Of a stretch of 64,000 nucleotides of DNA, positions 53,092-61,826 are shown one piece after another (position 1 is the first letter of the stretch; every line of letters starts with the position of its first letter). This DNA is from CAVTND01 sp963735955 (GTDB taxonomy: Bacteria; Pseudomonadota; Gammaproteobacteria; Burkholderiales; Burkholderiaceae_F). Location: assembly GCA_963735955.1 (NCBI GenBank), contig CAVTND010000012.1:124001-188000 (forward strand), read 5' to 3'. Made by a program: the position numbers and the translations under genes. The notes beneath the pieces were generated by a model. That model was given only the letters and a program-made list of their open reading frames with translations, searched no databases and was not told the origin of the DNA.

Positions 53092-53931
53092 TCAGCGGGG
53101 AGCGCTGGCAAGCACTGGCGCAGCCGCAGGCGAACTGGTCCGCTGGGCCAGCGTCGTCCAGTGAATCGTCTCGGCAGAGCGCACTTCAAGCTCGACCGCG
53201 CCGCGTGTCAGTGCCGCAAGGTCGAACCTCTTGTCCAGCGGGACGATGAGCACCGCGGCGCCTGCCTCGATCCGGCCGAGATCGATGATCTCGGCCGGGC
53301 CATCGACGGGACGCAGCGTCAGCCGCCCGATTCCGGCAGCGCCTCCCGGCGTGAGGACGGCCACGTATGGCGCGGCTCCATCGGTGCCCACTGCGTACGA
53401 GGCAGGCGCCCCTGGGACTGCAGGCGCGGCAGCACGATAGACGCGACCGCGGCGTTCCAGCACTTGAACCACGCCGATCTCGATCGTGGCGATCTCACCG
53501 CGCGGCAGTTGCAGTGCATCGGCGATTGCTTCGTCGCGCTCCAGCGTCGCGTGATCACTTCGGTCGTCGACATCGACGCCGCAGCCGCCAGCGGCATCCA
53601 GAAGATCGACGGAGTGCGCCCCGCGCGTAATGCGCAGGGCGTCGATCGACTCGTCGGCGCTAGGCAACCAGGCCGCCAGATCAAGTGGCAACTCTCCAAG
53701 ATTTTCGACAGTGTGGATCCAGCGCAGTTCAGCCAGCGATCCGAGCAGTCGCAGGTCGAAGGTGGCGCTGATGAGGTGAGCGGCACGCAGGTCCTGAATC
53801 GGCGCGCTTGCGCTGCGTGCTGGGGGTGCTGCTGATACGCCTTCGGCCGCGAAAGCCGGCGCAATGAATAGCAGAGCCACGAGTTCAGCGGCTGTCAGCA
53901 ATCCTTGCTGGATGACATGTAAGACGGACAT
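53092..53931 (-). CDS. Secreted VIT-like accessory protein of the exosortase operon
   Basis: A 279-aa exported protein. The N-terminus is a signal peptide (AELVALLFIAPAFA-AE). Most of the rest is beta-rich, and the stretch LISATFDLRLLGSLAELRWIHTVENLGELPLDLAAWLPSADESIDALRI resembles a VIT domain, but there is no VWA/MIDAS and no sorting tail. The ATG at 53931 has GGGAG 6 nt upstream and is divergent from the small membrane protein at 54188. It is the first gene of the operon, 12 bp before the VIT-VWA gene. The VIT resemblance is by eye only. Confidence 0.55.
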   Translation of the reverse strand: MSVLHVIQQGLLTAAELVALLFIAPAFAAEGVSAAPPARSASAPIQDLRAAHLISATFDLRLLGSLAELRWIHTVENLGELPLDLAAWLPSADESIDALRITRGAHSVDLLDAAGGCGVDVDDRSDHATLERDEAIADALQLPRGEIATIEIGVVQVLERRGRVYRAAAPAVPGAPASYAVGTDGAAPYVAVLTPGGAAGIGRLTLRPVDGPAEIIDLGRIEAGAAVLIVPLDKRFDLAALTRGAVELEVRSAETIHWTTLAQRTSSPAAAPVLASAPR

Positions 53932-54187
53932 CGCTGTCTCCCTCGAAGCGGCCCGCGATCGAGATGAACGTGGAACCGGCGAGACGAACGATCGGCCGTG
54001 TATGAGAAGCGCGTGCGAAGCTTGCGGGAAGCAATTGTGAAAGCGCGGTGAAGAGAGAGACCCTCGCCGTTCGGCTTAAGCCGGATGGCGTCGACGACTA
54101 CGACCCCTGATGAATGGTCGAGCGGGGCCCGAGCGCGGAGGATTCGTTCCGTCACTTGAACCCGGACCACATCTACAGGAGAACACC

Positions 54188-54511
54188 ATGCGAGTCGACT
54201 TTGAATCTGAATACCTGTCCTCGGAAAAGGACCAGTACTGGCTGCGGATGATGCGCGGCGCCCGTGCGGTCGCCGCCTCGATCGTCATTGCTGCGGTCGG
54301 CGTGGTCACTTTCTCGACCCTGGAACGCTCGCCGACCGCGCCTCTGCCGGATGCGACCAGCCACGAATACGACAAAGGGGTCGCCGCCAGTGCCGCGCCG
54401 GAGTCGATCGAGGTAACGACGACCCCGGCAACCCGGACTGCACCCTCGGTGGCCGAGGAGTGGAAAGACCCGACGCTGAACAGCGGGGAGATTGCGGGTC
54501 TGCTTGGCTGA
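54188..54511 (+). CDS. Small single-pass membrane protein divergent from the exosortase operon
   Basis: A 107-aa protein, MRVDFESEYLSSEKDQYWL, with one hydrophobic helix (AVAASIVIAAVGVVTFSTL, about 29-47) and a Pro/Thr/Ala-rich periplasmic tail. An AGGAGA lies 6 nt upstream of the ATG. I do not recognise a family. Its divergent position 256 bp from the VIT-like gene suggests shared control and a possible role with that operon, such as anchoring; this is inference from position. Confidence 0.5.
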   Translation: MRVDFESEYLSSEKDQYWLRMMRGARAVAASIVIAAVGVVTFSTLERSPTAPLPDATSHEYDKGVAASAAPESIEVTTTPATRTAPSVAEEWKDPTLNSGEIAGLLG

Positions 54512-54529
54512 ACTTGCGAAGGTACTGTC

Positions 54530-54548
54530 GGCGCCGATGCTCGGCGCC
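54530..54548. terminator. Hairpin downstream of the small membrane protein gene
   Basis: A perfect GGCGCCGA/TCGGCGCC stem with a 3-nt TGC loop, 19 bp after the stop codon and before the convergent regulator gene. No T-run follows, so it is a possible but unproven terminator. Confidence 0.35.
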
Positions 54549-54658
54549 TGACCAATGGCTGGAAGAGCGCAGGATTGCCCTGGAGCCCGGGCGATGATCG
54601 CGTCGCGTTCTCCGACGACGGCCTACGTTAGGTTTCCTGGCACTCCGGGCGCTGCGGT

Positions 54659-55351
54659 CTAAGGACTGGGCGCCTGGAGTCTTTTTTGCGCAGCGATCAC
54701 GGCCTCGGTCCGGTTACGCACATCGAGCGCGCGAAAGATTGCCAGTAGATGCACCTTGACCGTAGCTTCGGAAAGCCCAAGCTCGCGCGCGATCATTTTG
54801 TTTGGCAGGCCGCGCGCCAGCCTGCGCAACACGTCAAGCTGCCGCGGCGTCAGACTGGCGAGCCCGCCAACCTTGCCATGACCGTCCGCGCGCGCTGGAC
54901 GGGAGCTCAGCAATCGCAGTGGCGCGTAGGTGCCACCGGAGAGCACCAGCATGACGGCCTGCCGAATCACGTCCGCGCTGTCCGATTTCGGAATGAAGCC
55001 GGACACACCGCAGCCGATCAAGGTGCGCACCAGTTCGGGCGATTCCTCGGCCGACACCACGATCAGAGGCAGTGTCGGATGCTCGCTGCGCAGCTGCGCG
55101 ATCCAGGCTGTGCCATTGGTGCCCGGCATGTTGTAGTCGAGCAGGACCAGGTCAAGATCGTCGGATACGCATGCGGCGACCTCGCTGGCGTTCGATGCCT
55201 CGAGCCATTCGATGCGCTCTGCCACCGGTGCGAGCGCGGTGCGCATCGCCATGCGGATCATTTCGTGATCGTCCGCGAGCAGGATGCGCAATGGAGCATG
55301 CCCGGGGCGTGCGGGGCCGGAGTGTGCCGAAGCGGAACGTGCTGCAAGCAT
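54659..55351 (-). CDS. NarL/FixJ-type response regulator
   Basis: A 230-aa regulator. The receiver domain has RILLADDHEMIRMAM, the phospho-acceptor Asp 72 (VLLDYNMPG), IVVSAEESPE and FIPKSDSADV. The C-terminal LuxR helix-turn-helix is LTPRQLDVLRRLARGLPNKMIARELGLSEATVKVHLLAIF. It is divergent from the hybrid kinase gene (about 75 bp between starts), so the two probably form a signalling pair. Targets unknown; the exosortase operon beside it is a candidate. Confidence 0.9.
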   Translation of the reverse strand: MLAARSASAHSGPARPGHAPLRILLADDHEMIRMAMRTALAPVAERIEWLEASNASEVAACVSDDLDLVLLDYNMPGTNGTAWIAQLRSEHPTLPLIVVSAEESPELVRTLIGCGVSGFIPKSDSADVIRQAVMLVLSGGTYAPLRLLSSRPARADGHGKVGGLASLTPRQLDVLRRLARGLPNKMIARELGLSEATVKVHLLAIFRALDVRNRTEAVIAAQKRLQAPSP

Positions 55352-55427
55352 GGCCTGTGCACCATAATCCTCTGTCGATCGGACGACAAGACGGTTGGCG
55401 ACGGATGAGAGTGTGAATATTCGCGCA

Positions 55428-57791
55428 ATGGCTCAACCGACCAGCTGGCTGCTGGTCATCGCCTTGTCATTGTTCGTCCTCGTGGCGTGCCAATCACCGG
55501 CTGAACGTGGAATTGCCCGGGTCAACGTGGCGCGGCTGACGCCAGTCCCTGGCGATGGTCGGCTCACTGCCGAGAAACTTCCCTTTGAATGGAAAGAGCC
55601 GGTCGGCGGCGCCGCTTCGACCCGCGCGGTGCGGATCCTGCTTGACTTTGAGTCTCCGGGCACGGGTCACGAAGTCGCAGTAATGATTGAAGGCGTCACC
55701 ATTGTCTTCAGTGCGACTCTTAACGGGACCCCGGTCCATGCCACCGGGGATGCCACGTCGCCGCCAATCACCAGCAGCAGTTCGAGGGCAGCGCCGACGT
55801 TTCGACTGCCGGTCTCCGTGCTGAGGGCAGGCGCCAATCAATTGGAGCTTGTCGGATTTGTCCCGCGCGGCTGTGGCTGGGCGGTCCTTGGATCATTCTT
55901 GATCGGTCGTGCGGACGCAGTCGAGCGCGTCGCATTGGCTTCGTGGCTGCTAAACCACGGCGCCCCGTTGGTGATCGCCGCGGTGTTGATTGCCGTCGGA
56001 CTGGTGTCGATCGGCCTGTGCCGAGGTCGCAGTGACAGCCAGCTTTTCCTGCTGCTGGCAGCAGGCTCGATGTTGTGGGGCGTTCAGGGGCTGATGCTGC
56101 AATGGCCCGTTCCCTTGCCGCCGCGACCGAACTTCGAGGTCCTGATCATCTCGCTTTACGTCTGGTATCCGATGCTGATCGCAGTGTTCTTCCTGCGCTT
56201 TGCCGATGTGCATTCACGCCTGTTCGAACGGGCGGCGGCGGCGTTCGCTCTGGTGGTCGCGCCGCTGCTCTACGTCGCCTACTTCCTGGGTGAGTTCGCG
56301 TTGGCCAGCACTGCAGCGCGCGGCATCGTATTGGTATTCGTCTCGATCGCGTTGGTGGTTCTCATGCGATACGCATGGCTTGCGCGCGAGTGGACCGGAA
56401 CCCTGCTGTTCATCATCAGTTCCATCTGCGTGCTGTTCGGTGTGCGCGATTTCATCGCCAGTCTGGACGATTCTGATTGGGGCGTCGTGATGCTCGGACC
56501 TTATTCCGGCGTTGCACTGCTTCTGTTTGCCGGCTGGATGCTGCTCGAGCGATATCACCGCGCCTTTGCCAACTTCGAGGAACTGAATCGCGACCTCGAA
56601 GGTCGCGTGGCGAGTGCCAATGCGGAGTTGCACCGGCGTCTTGAACAGGTCGGCGCGGCGCACATGACGGCCGAACGGGCGAATGTCTCGAAGTCACGCT
56701 TCTTCGCTGCCGCCAGCCACGACCTGCGGCAGCCGCTGCATTCCCTGGGACTGTTCGCCGCGGCACTAAAGGAGCGTGTAGTCGACCCCGAGTCGCGCGA
56801 TCTCGCGCGGCGCATCGGAGCTTCGATCGAAGCGCTCGATCGCCTGTTCGACGAGCTGCTCGACCTTTCGCGGCTCGACGCTGGCACGGTCGAGGTGCGC
56901 CGCCGCCCGGTTGCTTTGCAATCCCTGTTCGAGCGGCTCGACTCCGAGTTTCGCGACACCGCCGCCGCCAAGGGCCTGCGCCTGCGACTGGTACCGACGA
57001 CCTGGGTGGTCGACACCGACCCAGTCCTGCTTGAACGTGTGCTCGTCAACCTGGTGTCGAATGCCGTGCGCTATACGAAGACCGGCGGAGTGCTGGTCGC
57101 TGCGCGCCGGCGCGGCGCGGCGGTGCGCGTTGAAGTGCGGGACACCGGCGTCGGTATTCCGACGGATCAGCAATCCCTGGTCTTCGATGAGTTCTACCAG
57201 GTCGGCAATCCGGGGCGCGATCGTCGCCATGGCCTGGGGCTCGGTCTGGCGATCGTCCGCCGCCTGACCACTCTGCTGGGCCATCGACTGACGCTTGACT
57301 CCGTGGTCGGCCGCGGCACCCGCTTCACGCTCGAACTGCCGCTGGCGGATCGGGCGGCAGACATGACAACCAGCAACGAGACCGTGCGCGACGAGCCGTT
57401 CCACGGCCGTTGCGTCCTGCTGGTCGACGATGAACCCGACATACTGGCGGCGACGGCCACCTTGCTGAATCAATGGGGCTGCGCCGTGCAGACTGCGCCC
57501 GGCCTGGCCGAGGCGCTCGAACTGATCCGCACCGGCTTTGCACCGGACGTCCTGCTCGCCGACCTGCGACTGGACGCGGAGCACGATGGCATCGATGTCA
57601 TCGCGCGCGTGCGTGATGTACTTTGCCGGGAGATTCCGGCCCTGCTGATTTCCGGTGATACCGGCGCGCGCGAGCTGGAGCGCGTCCGGCAGAGTGGATT
57701 GCTGCTGCTGACCAAGCCGGTGGCGCCGGCCAAACTGCGCAGCGCATTGCACGCCTTGCTGACCGCGGAACGAGGGGCCGGCGCCGTCTGA
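55428..57791 (+). CDS. Hybrid sensor histidine kinase with 7TM-DISM-like sensor
   Basis: A 787-aa kinase. The N-terminus MAQPTSWLLVIALSLFVLVAC carries a lipobox-like VAC (Cys 21), then a periplasmic beta-rich domain and seven hydrophobic segments (FVRFADVHSRLFE-like after LIAVFFLRF), the 7TM-DISM layout. The kinase core shows ASHDLRQPLHSLGLF (His 431), NLVSNAVRYT and DTGVGIP...GLGLGLAIVRRL. The C-terminal receiver has Asp 712 (LLADLRL). I chose the ATG at 55428 because it opens the signal; TTG 55395 and GTG 55413 lie upstream. Divergent from the NarL-type regulator. Confidence 0.85.
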   Translation: MAQPTSWLLVIALSLFVLVACQSPAERGIARVNVARLTPVPGDGRLTAEKLPFEWKEPVGGAASTRAVRILLDFESPGTGHEVAVMIEGVTIVFSATLNGTPVHATGDATSPPITSSSSRAAPTFRLPVSVLRAGANQLELVGFVPRGCGWAVLGSFLIGRADAVERVALASWLLNHGAPLVIAAVLIAVGLVSIGLCRGRSDSQLFLLLAAGSMLWGVQGLMLQWPVPLPPRPNFEVLIISLYVWYPMLIAVFFLRFADVHSRLFERAAAAFALVVAPLLYVAYFLGEFALASTAARGIVLVFVSIALVVLMRYAWLAREWTGTLLFIISSICVLFGVRDFIASLDDSDWGVVMLGPYSGVALLLFAGWMLLERYHRAFANFEELNRDLEGRVASANAELHRRLEQVGAAHMTAERANVSKSRFFAAASHDLRQPLHSLGLFAAALKERVVDPESRDLARRIGASIEALDRLFDELLDLSRLDAGTVEVRRRPVALQSLFERLDSEFRDTAAAKGLRLRLVPTTWVVDTDPVLLERVLVNLVSNAVRYTKTGGVLVAARRRGAAVRVEVRDTGVGIPTDQQSLVFDEFYQVGNPGRDRRHGLGLGLAIVRRLTTLLGHRLTLDSVVGRGTRFTLELPLADRAADMTTSNETVRDEPFHGRCVLLVDDEPDILAATATLLNQWGCAVQTAPGLAEALELIRTGFAPDVLLADLRLDAEHDGIDVIARVRDVLCREIPALLISGDTGARELERVRQSGLLLLTKPVAPAKLRSALHALLTAERGAGAV

Positions 57792-57799
57792 CTCCGTGT

Positions 57800-59236
57800 T
57801 CAGCGCGTGCTGGGACGTGGCAGAGTCAATGTTGCGATGGCTCCGCCGTCGGGGTGATTCGCGAGGCGGGCGGCTCCGCCGTGCAGCGCGGCGATTTCGC
57901 GCACGAAGGCCAGGCCAAGACCGGTGCCTTTCCTGCCGGTATCGGGGCGGGCCAGCGAGTAGAACTTCTCGAAGACACGGTCGCGCGCATAGTCAGGTAC
58001 GCCGGTGCCGCGATCTCGCACCGTCAGCTCGACCCTTCCGCGCACGTCCTGCGCGTCGATCGTCACTGCGCTTTCGCGCGACGAGAACTCGATCGCGTTC
58101 AACACGAGGTTGGCAAGCGCACGCTGCAACAGGAAACGGTCGCCGGCCACCGTCAGCGCCGGATCAACGTCAATGAAGAGCTCAACTCCGCGTTGCAGGG
58201 CGAGCGGCGCCAGCTCGTCGCGCACCGCGTCGGCGATCTGCGCGAGCGACACCGGGTCGCGCGGCGGTGGCGCCCGGCGTCGCTCGAGGCTCGACAACTC
58301 CAGCATGCGTTCGACCAGATCCTGCGCCCGCAGCACCTGTTCCTCGATATTGCCGGTAAAACGCAGGCGCGCATTCTCGGGCAGCGGTTCGCGCAGCAAC
58401 TCGGCGGCGCCGCGGATAGCGGCCAACGGGCTCTTGATCTCGTGCGTCAGCGCAGCGACATACTCGTCAACATAGCTGCGGCCCGCCAGGGCATCGCGCA
58501 TGTCGGCAAATGCGCTGCGCAGCGAGTGCGCAACGCCCGTTGCTCCGCGGCGCGAACGCAGGGCGCGCCACAGGTCGGTGACCAGGCCGAACGGCCGCAT
58601 CAGCCAGACCGTGACCATCAGCAGCAACACGGCAAACGAGGCCACCGCAACGACGCCGACGATCAGCAGTTTCTCGCGCGCATTGGCGATGAAGGGCGAA
58701 AAGGCCGCGATCGGCTTGCCGACGGCCACCATGCCGACAATCGCTTCCGGGCCTCCGGGCGTCAACTGCTCGCGAATCGGCGCGCCGACATACATGACGG
58801 CGGAGTCCGCGTCGTTCGGATCGGCGAGCGTGGTACGCGCGCCGTACAGGCCGTCGAGGGTGCGCCGCACGTCGCGCCAACCACGGTAGTCCTTGCCGGT
58901 GTCGCGTCCACTCGAGTCGAACACGACCGTGCCGCTCGAGTCGGTCACGTAGACACGCAGATCGACCTTGGTCTTCTCGACATTGAAGATCTGTGCCGAT
59001 AGCGTGCGCCGGGACAGGTGCTGCAGGGTGCGCTCAAGCTCCTCGGTCTGCAGGATGCCGCTGTACGCCTGGCGCTCCAGCAGGGTGGCGAGCAGGTTGG
59101 CGGTGTCAACCAGCGATTCCTCGGCGGATTCACGATAACGCGGGTCAAGGTCGAGACTGACGCGCGCGAGCAGCAACGCCACCGCCGCGATATAGACAAG
59201 AACTACTCCAAGAAAAACGCGTGAACGCTTCGACAT
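57800..59236 (-). CDS. creC: Two-component sensor kinase CreC
   Basis: A 478-aa sensor kinase. Residues 1-25 and 189-213 are membrane helices flanking a periplasmic sensor, with the CreC start RVFLGVVLVYIAAVALLLARVSLDLDPRYRES. His 265 lies in VAALTHEIKSPLAAIRGAAELL, and the ATPase motifs NLVLNAIEFS and RKGTGLGLAFVREI follow. It sits 18 bp after creB on the same strand, the usual creBC order; CreBC responds to carbon-source changes in E. coli. Its signal here is not readable. Confidence 0.9.
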   Translation of the reverse strand: MSKRSRVFLGVVLVYIAAVALLLARVSLDLDPRYRESAEESLVDTANLLATLLERQAYSGILQTEELERTLQHLSRRTLSAQIFNVEKTKVDLRVYVTDSSGTVVFDSSGRDTGKDYRGWRDVRRTLDGLYGARTTLADPNDADSAVMYVGAPIREQLTPGGPEAIVGMVAVGKPIAAFSPFIANAREKLLIVGVVAVASFAVLLLMVTVWLMRPFGLVTDLWRALRSRRGATGVAHSLRSAFADMRDALAGRSYVDEYVAALTHEIKSPLAAIRGAAELLREPLPENARLRFTGNIEEQVLRAQDLVERMLELSSLERRRAPPPRDPVSLAQIADAVRDELAPLALQRGVELFIDVDPALTVAGDRFLLQRALANLVLNAIEFSSRESAVTIDAQDVRGRVELTVRDRGTGVPDYARDRVFEKFYSLARPDTGRKGTGLGLAFVREIAALHGGAARLANHPDGGAIATLTLPRPSTR

Positions 59237-59254
59237 GCAATCGCCACGCGCGAA

Positions 59255-59938
59255 TCAGTCTGACTCTTCGCGCAGCGAGTAACCCATGCCGCGGTGGGTG
59301 GCGATCGGGTCGGCTGCAGGGTCGATCTCGCGCAACTTGGCGCGCAGGCCTTTGACATGAGCATCGACCGTGCGGTCGAAAGCGGCGGCCGGATCATCCC
59401 AGGCGCGTTGCATCAGCTCGTCGCGCGACCACACGCGCCCGGGGCGGTCAATCAGGACCTTGAGCAGGCGGTACTCGGTGCGCGACAGATCCAGGGAGCG
59501 ACCTCGAAAGCGAATGGTCTTCTTCTCGTCGTCCACCACGAAGGCGCCATGCGGCGCGGTGGCCGGCCGCTGCGCGCGGCGCAGGACCGTGCGCACCCGT
59601 GCGACCAGTTCGCGCGGTGAAAACGGCTTGGCGACGTAGTCGTCGGCGCCCAGTTCGAGTCCGACCACGCGGTCGATCTCGCTCGTGCGTGCGGTCAGGA
59701 AGATCGCCGGCAGGCCGAACTCCTGCTGCAGCCGCTTGAACAGCTCGAAACCGTTGATGTCCGGCAGGCCGATATCGAGGACAGCGAGCGCTGCCGGTGC
59801 ACCCCGCACCGCGTCGAGCGCGGCGGCGCCGGTCGCGCACCAGACCGGGTCAAAGCCATCGGTGGCAAGCGCGTAGACAATGGTGTCGGCGATCGCCGGT
59901 TCGTCCTCGACGACCAGAATGCGTGGCGCGGCCATCAA
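59255..59938 (-). CDS. creB: OmpR-family response regulator CreB
   Basis: A 227-aa regulator. The receiver has RILVVEDEPAIADTIVYAL, Asp 55 (LAVLDIGLPDINGF) and IFLTARTSEIDRVVGLELGADDYVAKPFSPREL. The C-terminal winged helix includes TIRFRGRSLDLSRTEYRLLKVL and FDRTVDAHVKGLRAKL. MMAAPRILVV starts at 59938; the second Met is an equal start. Co-directional with creC 18 bp downstream. A 60-bp tandem repeat lies just upstream in its presumed promoter region. Confidence 0.92.
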   Translation of the reverse strand: MMAAPRILVVEDEPAIADTIVYALATDGFDPVWCATGAAALDAVRGAPAALAVLDIGLPDINGFELFKRLQQEFGLPAIFLTARTSEIDRVVGLELGADDYVAKPFSPRELVARVRTVLRRAQRPATAPHGAFVVDDEKKTIRFRGRSLDLSRTEYRLLKVLIDRPGRVWSRDELMQRAWDDPAAAFDRTVDAHVKGLRAKLREIDPAADPIATHRGMGYSLREESD

Positions 59939-59951
59939 CTCAGTGGGCTTT

Positions 59952-60058
59952 CTTCTCGCTTCGCTCGAAGGAATCGCGCTTGGGGCGGCCCGGCGCGCGT
60001 ACGAGGCTTACCTTGTCGCTTCGCGCCAAGGAATCGCGCTTGGGGCGGCCCGGCGCGC
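59952..60058. repeat. Two-copy tandem direct repeat, 60-bp period
   Basis: Copies at 59952-59998 and 60012-60058 share 44 of 47 bases; the last 31 bases of each copy, beginning AAGGAATCGCGCTTGGGGCG (59968-59998 and 60028-60058), are identical. The repeat fills the space between the stop of the diguanylate cyclase and the start of creB, so it may influence creB expression or mRNA ends. Two copies only and no variable spacers, so it is not CRISPR. Confidence 0.75.
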
Positions 60059-61237
60059 TCATGCCATCTGCAGCGGCAGAGTCACCTGCGGCTCGCGTCC
60101 GGCGATCATCGAGCGGTTGCGACCCGTCTTCTTGGCCTGCGCCAACGCGAGGTCGGCTCGCTGCAGCAACTCGGTCCCACCTTCCCCTTCGTCCCAGGTG
60201 GCGATGCCGGCCGAAAAAGTCTGCCGGTCAGGCACCAGGGGTCGCAGCCGGTCCACCATCAGGGCGGCCTGGTCGGCGCCGCAGGATGCGAGAACCAGTG
60301 TGAACTCCTCGCCGCCGTAGCGTGCGATCAGATCGGTCGGGCGCAACTGGCGGGCCCAGGCCTGGGCGGCCCCGCGCAACAGCGCATCACCTGCCGCATG
60401 GCCTCGCCGGTCGTTGTACCGCTTGAAGAAATCCAGATCCATCATCACCAGCGTCAATGGCTGGCGGCTGCGCTTCGCGCGCGCAAGCTCGACCTCCAGC
60501 GAGCCATCGAGGCCGCGGCGGTTCATGATTCCGGTCAGCGGGTCTTCCTGTGTCATCTGCGACAGGCGCTTGAGCATTTGCCGGTTCGAATACTGGATAC
60601 GGAAGGTCATGACCAGCAGGGCACAGACGAGCAACAGAAAGACGACCGAAAACGCCATCACATCGACGCGTGCCGAGTGATGCTCCGCTTCGGCCTCGCG
60701 CGCCAGCGCCACCATGCGCTCACCGGTTGCGGCAAGAAAGCGCGCCAGATCCTGCTCGAGCGCCGCGGGCGCCTGCTCCGTGGTCGCCAGGAACGGCTGA
60801 GTTGACGACGACGAAGCGGAAGGTTTTGCGGCAGTCGTCGGCAGCGATCGTGCGGTCTCAATGATGTTCGTCAGTTGAACTCTCTCAATGGACGTCAGCG
60901 GCAGCGCTTCGAACTGCTGCAGGCTGCGCGCCAGGGCATCGGCGAGAAGCTCCAGTTCAACCGCGTCGGACCCGCTTAGGTCCGGCCCGCCTCTGACTGC
61001 GGCGTCGCGGCCCTGGCGCAATTGCGCGCCCTGCAGGGCGGCGCCGGCCTGCTGGGCATCAAGCGCGATGGGTGCCAGCGTGGTGGCCTCTTTGTAACGC
61101 GCATGGACCTTGCGGTCCAAGGCAATCGTGCGGTAGCCGAGTGCTGCGGTGATCAGTGCGATCGCAGCGACCGTCGCTACCAGCCAGAGCGGACGCGCCA
61201 ATCCTGTCGGCGGGCTTGTTGAAGCAGGGGCGGTCAT
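60059..61237 (-). CDS. Membrane diguanylate cyclase (GGDEF)
   Basis: A 392-aa protein making cyclic di-GMP. Helices at residues about 18-36 and 194-212 enclose a periplasmic sensor of about 155 aa. The GGDEF domain starts DPLTGIMNRRGLD and holds the active-site motif GGEEF at 308-312; the allosteric I-site RxxD (RPTD, 299-302) lies five residues before it, so feedback inhibition is expected. No EAL domain is present. The start ATG at 61237 (MTAPASTSPPTGLARPLW) is the only good one. Upstream of creB on the same strand. Confidence 0.93.
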   Translation of the reverse strand: MTAPASTSPPTGLARPLWLVATVAAIALITAALGYRTIALDRKVHARYKEATTLAPIALDAQQAGAALQGAQLRQGRDAAVRGGPDLSGSDAVELELLADALARSLQQFEALPLTSIERVQLTNIIETARSLPTTAAKPSASSSSTQPFLATTEQAPAALEQDLARFLAATGERMVALAREAEAEHHSARVDVMAFSVVFLLLVCALLVMTFRIQYSNRQMLKRLSQMTQEDPLTGIMNRRGLDGSLEVELARAKRSRQPLTLVMMDLDFFKRYNDRRGHAAGDALLRGAAQAWARQLRPTDLIARYGGEEFTLVLASCGADQAALMVDRLRPLVPDRQTFSAGIATWDEGEGGTELLQRADLALAQAKKTGRNRSMIAGREPQVTLPLQMA

Positions 61238-61354
61238 CGGGGAATCAGGGTTCTGCGCAACGACAGGCGGGGAATTCTAGGGGTTGCCGATTGCGACGCG
61301 GCATTGAGCGCCGGCAGGCGGCCAGTGGTCTTGCACAAGCAATGGCCAGTCCGG

Positions 61355-61684
61355 TCAAACTCCCCAGGTGATGTCGACACCTTTCTTTTGCGCCGCGCGC
61401 ATCATTTCAAGCAGGGGGAAGGCGCGCTGGGCGAGTGTCACGCCGCGGGCCTGCGGTTCGACGCTGTCATCCGGCGCACTGACCTGTCGGGACGCGTGCT
61501 CGGTCGCCTTCTTGTCAGCCTCGACAGCGGCGGTCAGGCGGGCGAGTGCCTCAGGCATCTGCTCGGCGGTGATGACGCCGCGCGCGGACTCGGTGCGGCC
61601 GATGATTTCAAATATCCGCTGCGCCGACTCGGCAAACATGTAGATCTCGCCCGCAGCGCGAGAACGAAATACAACCAGGGACAT
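61355..61684 (-). CDS. DUF1840 family protein
   Basis: A 109-aa protein starting MSLVVFRSRAAGEIYMFAESAQRIFEIIG and ending with RAFPLLEMMRAAQKKGVDITWGV, the two conserved ends of DUF1840. Found chiefly in betaproteobacteria, function unknown. The open frame extends upstream to 61927, but the added sequence shows no similarity and the ATG at 61684 fits the family start. Confidence 0.85.
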   Translation of the reverse strand: MSLVVFRSRAAGEIYMFAESAQRIFEIIGRTESARGVITAEQMPEALARLTAAVEADKKATEHASRQVSAPDDSVEPQARGVTLAQRAFPLLEMMRAAQKKGVDITWGV

Positions 61685-61826
61685 AGGAAGCGACCGACAC
61701 CGTGACTTGGGCCGACAATTGTAGGCGTGCGGATTCCCGGAGGTGGCCGGATTCAAGAACCCCTGCGTGTTGGCACAGCTTGGCGGGCCAACGCCGGTAG
61801 ACAGGCGCCGTGAGGTCCCGGTCGAG

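Noticed and set aside
59952..60058. Possible CRISPR array
   Set aside because: Only two repeat copies separated by 13 bp with no varied spacers, and no cas genes are in the window.
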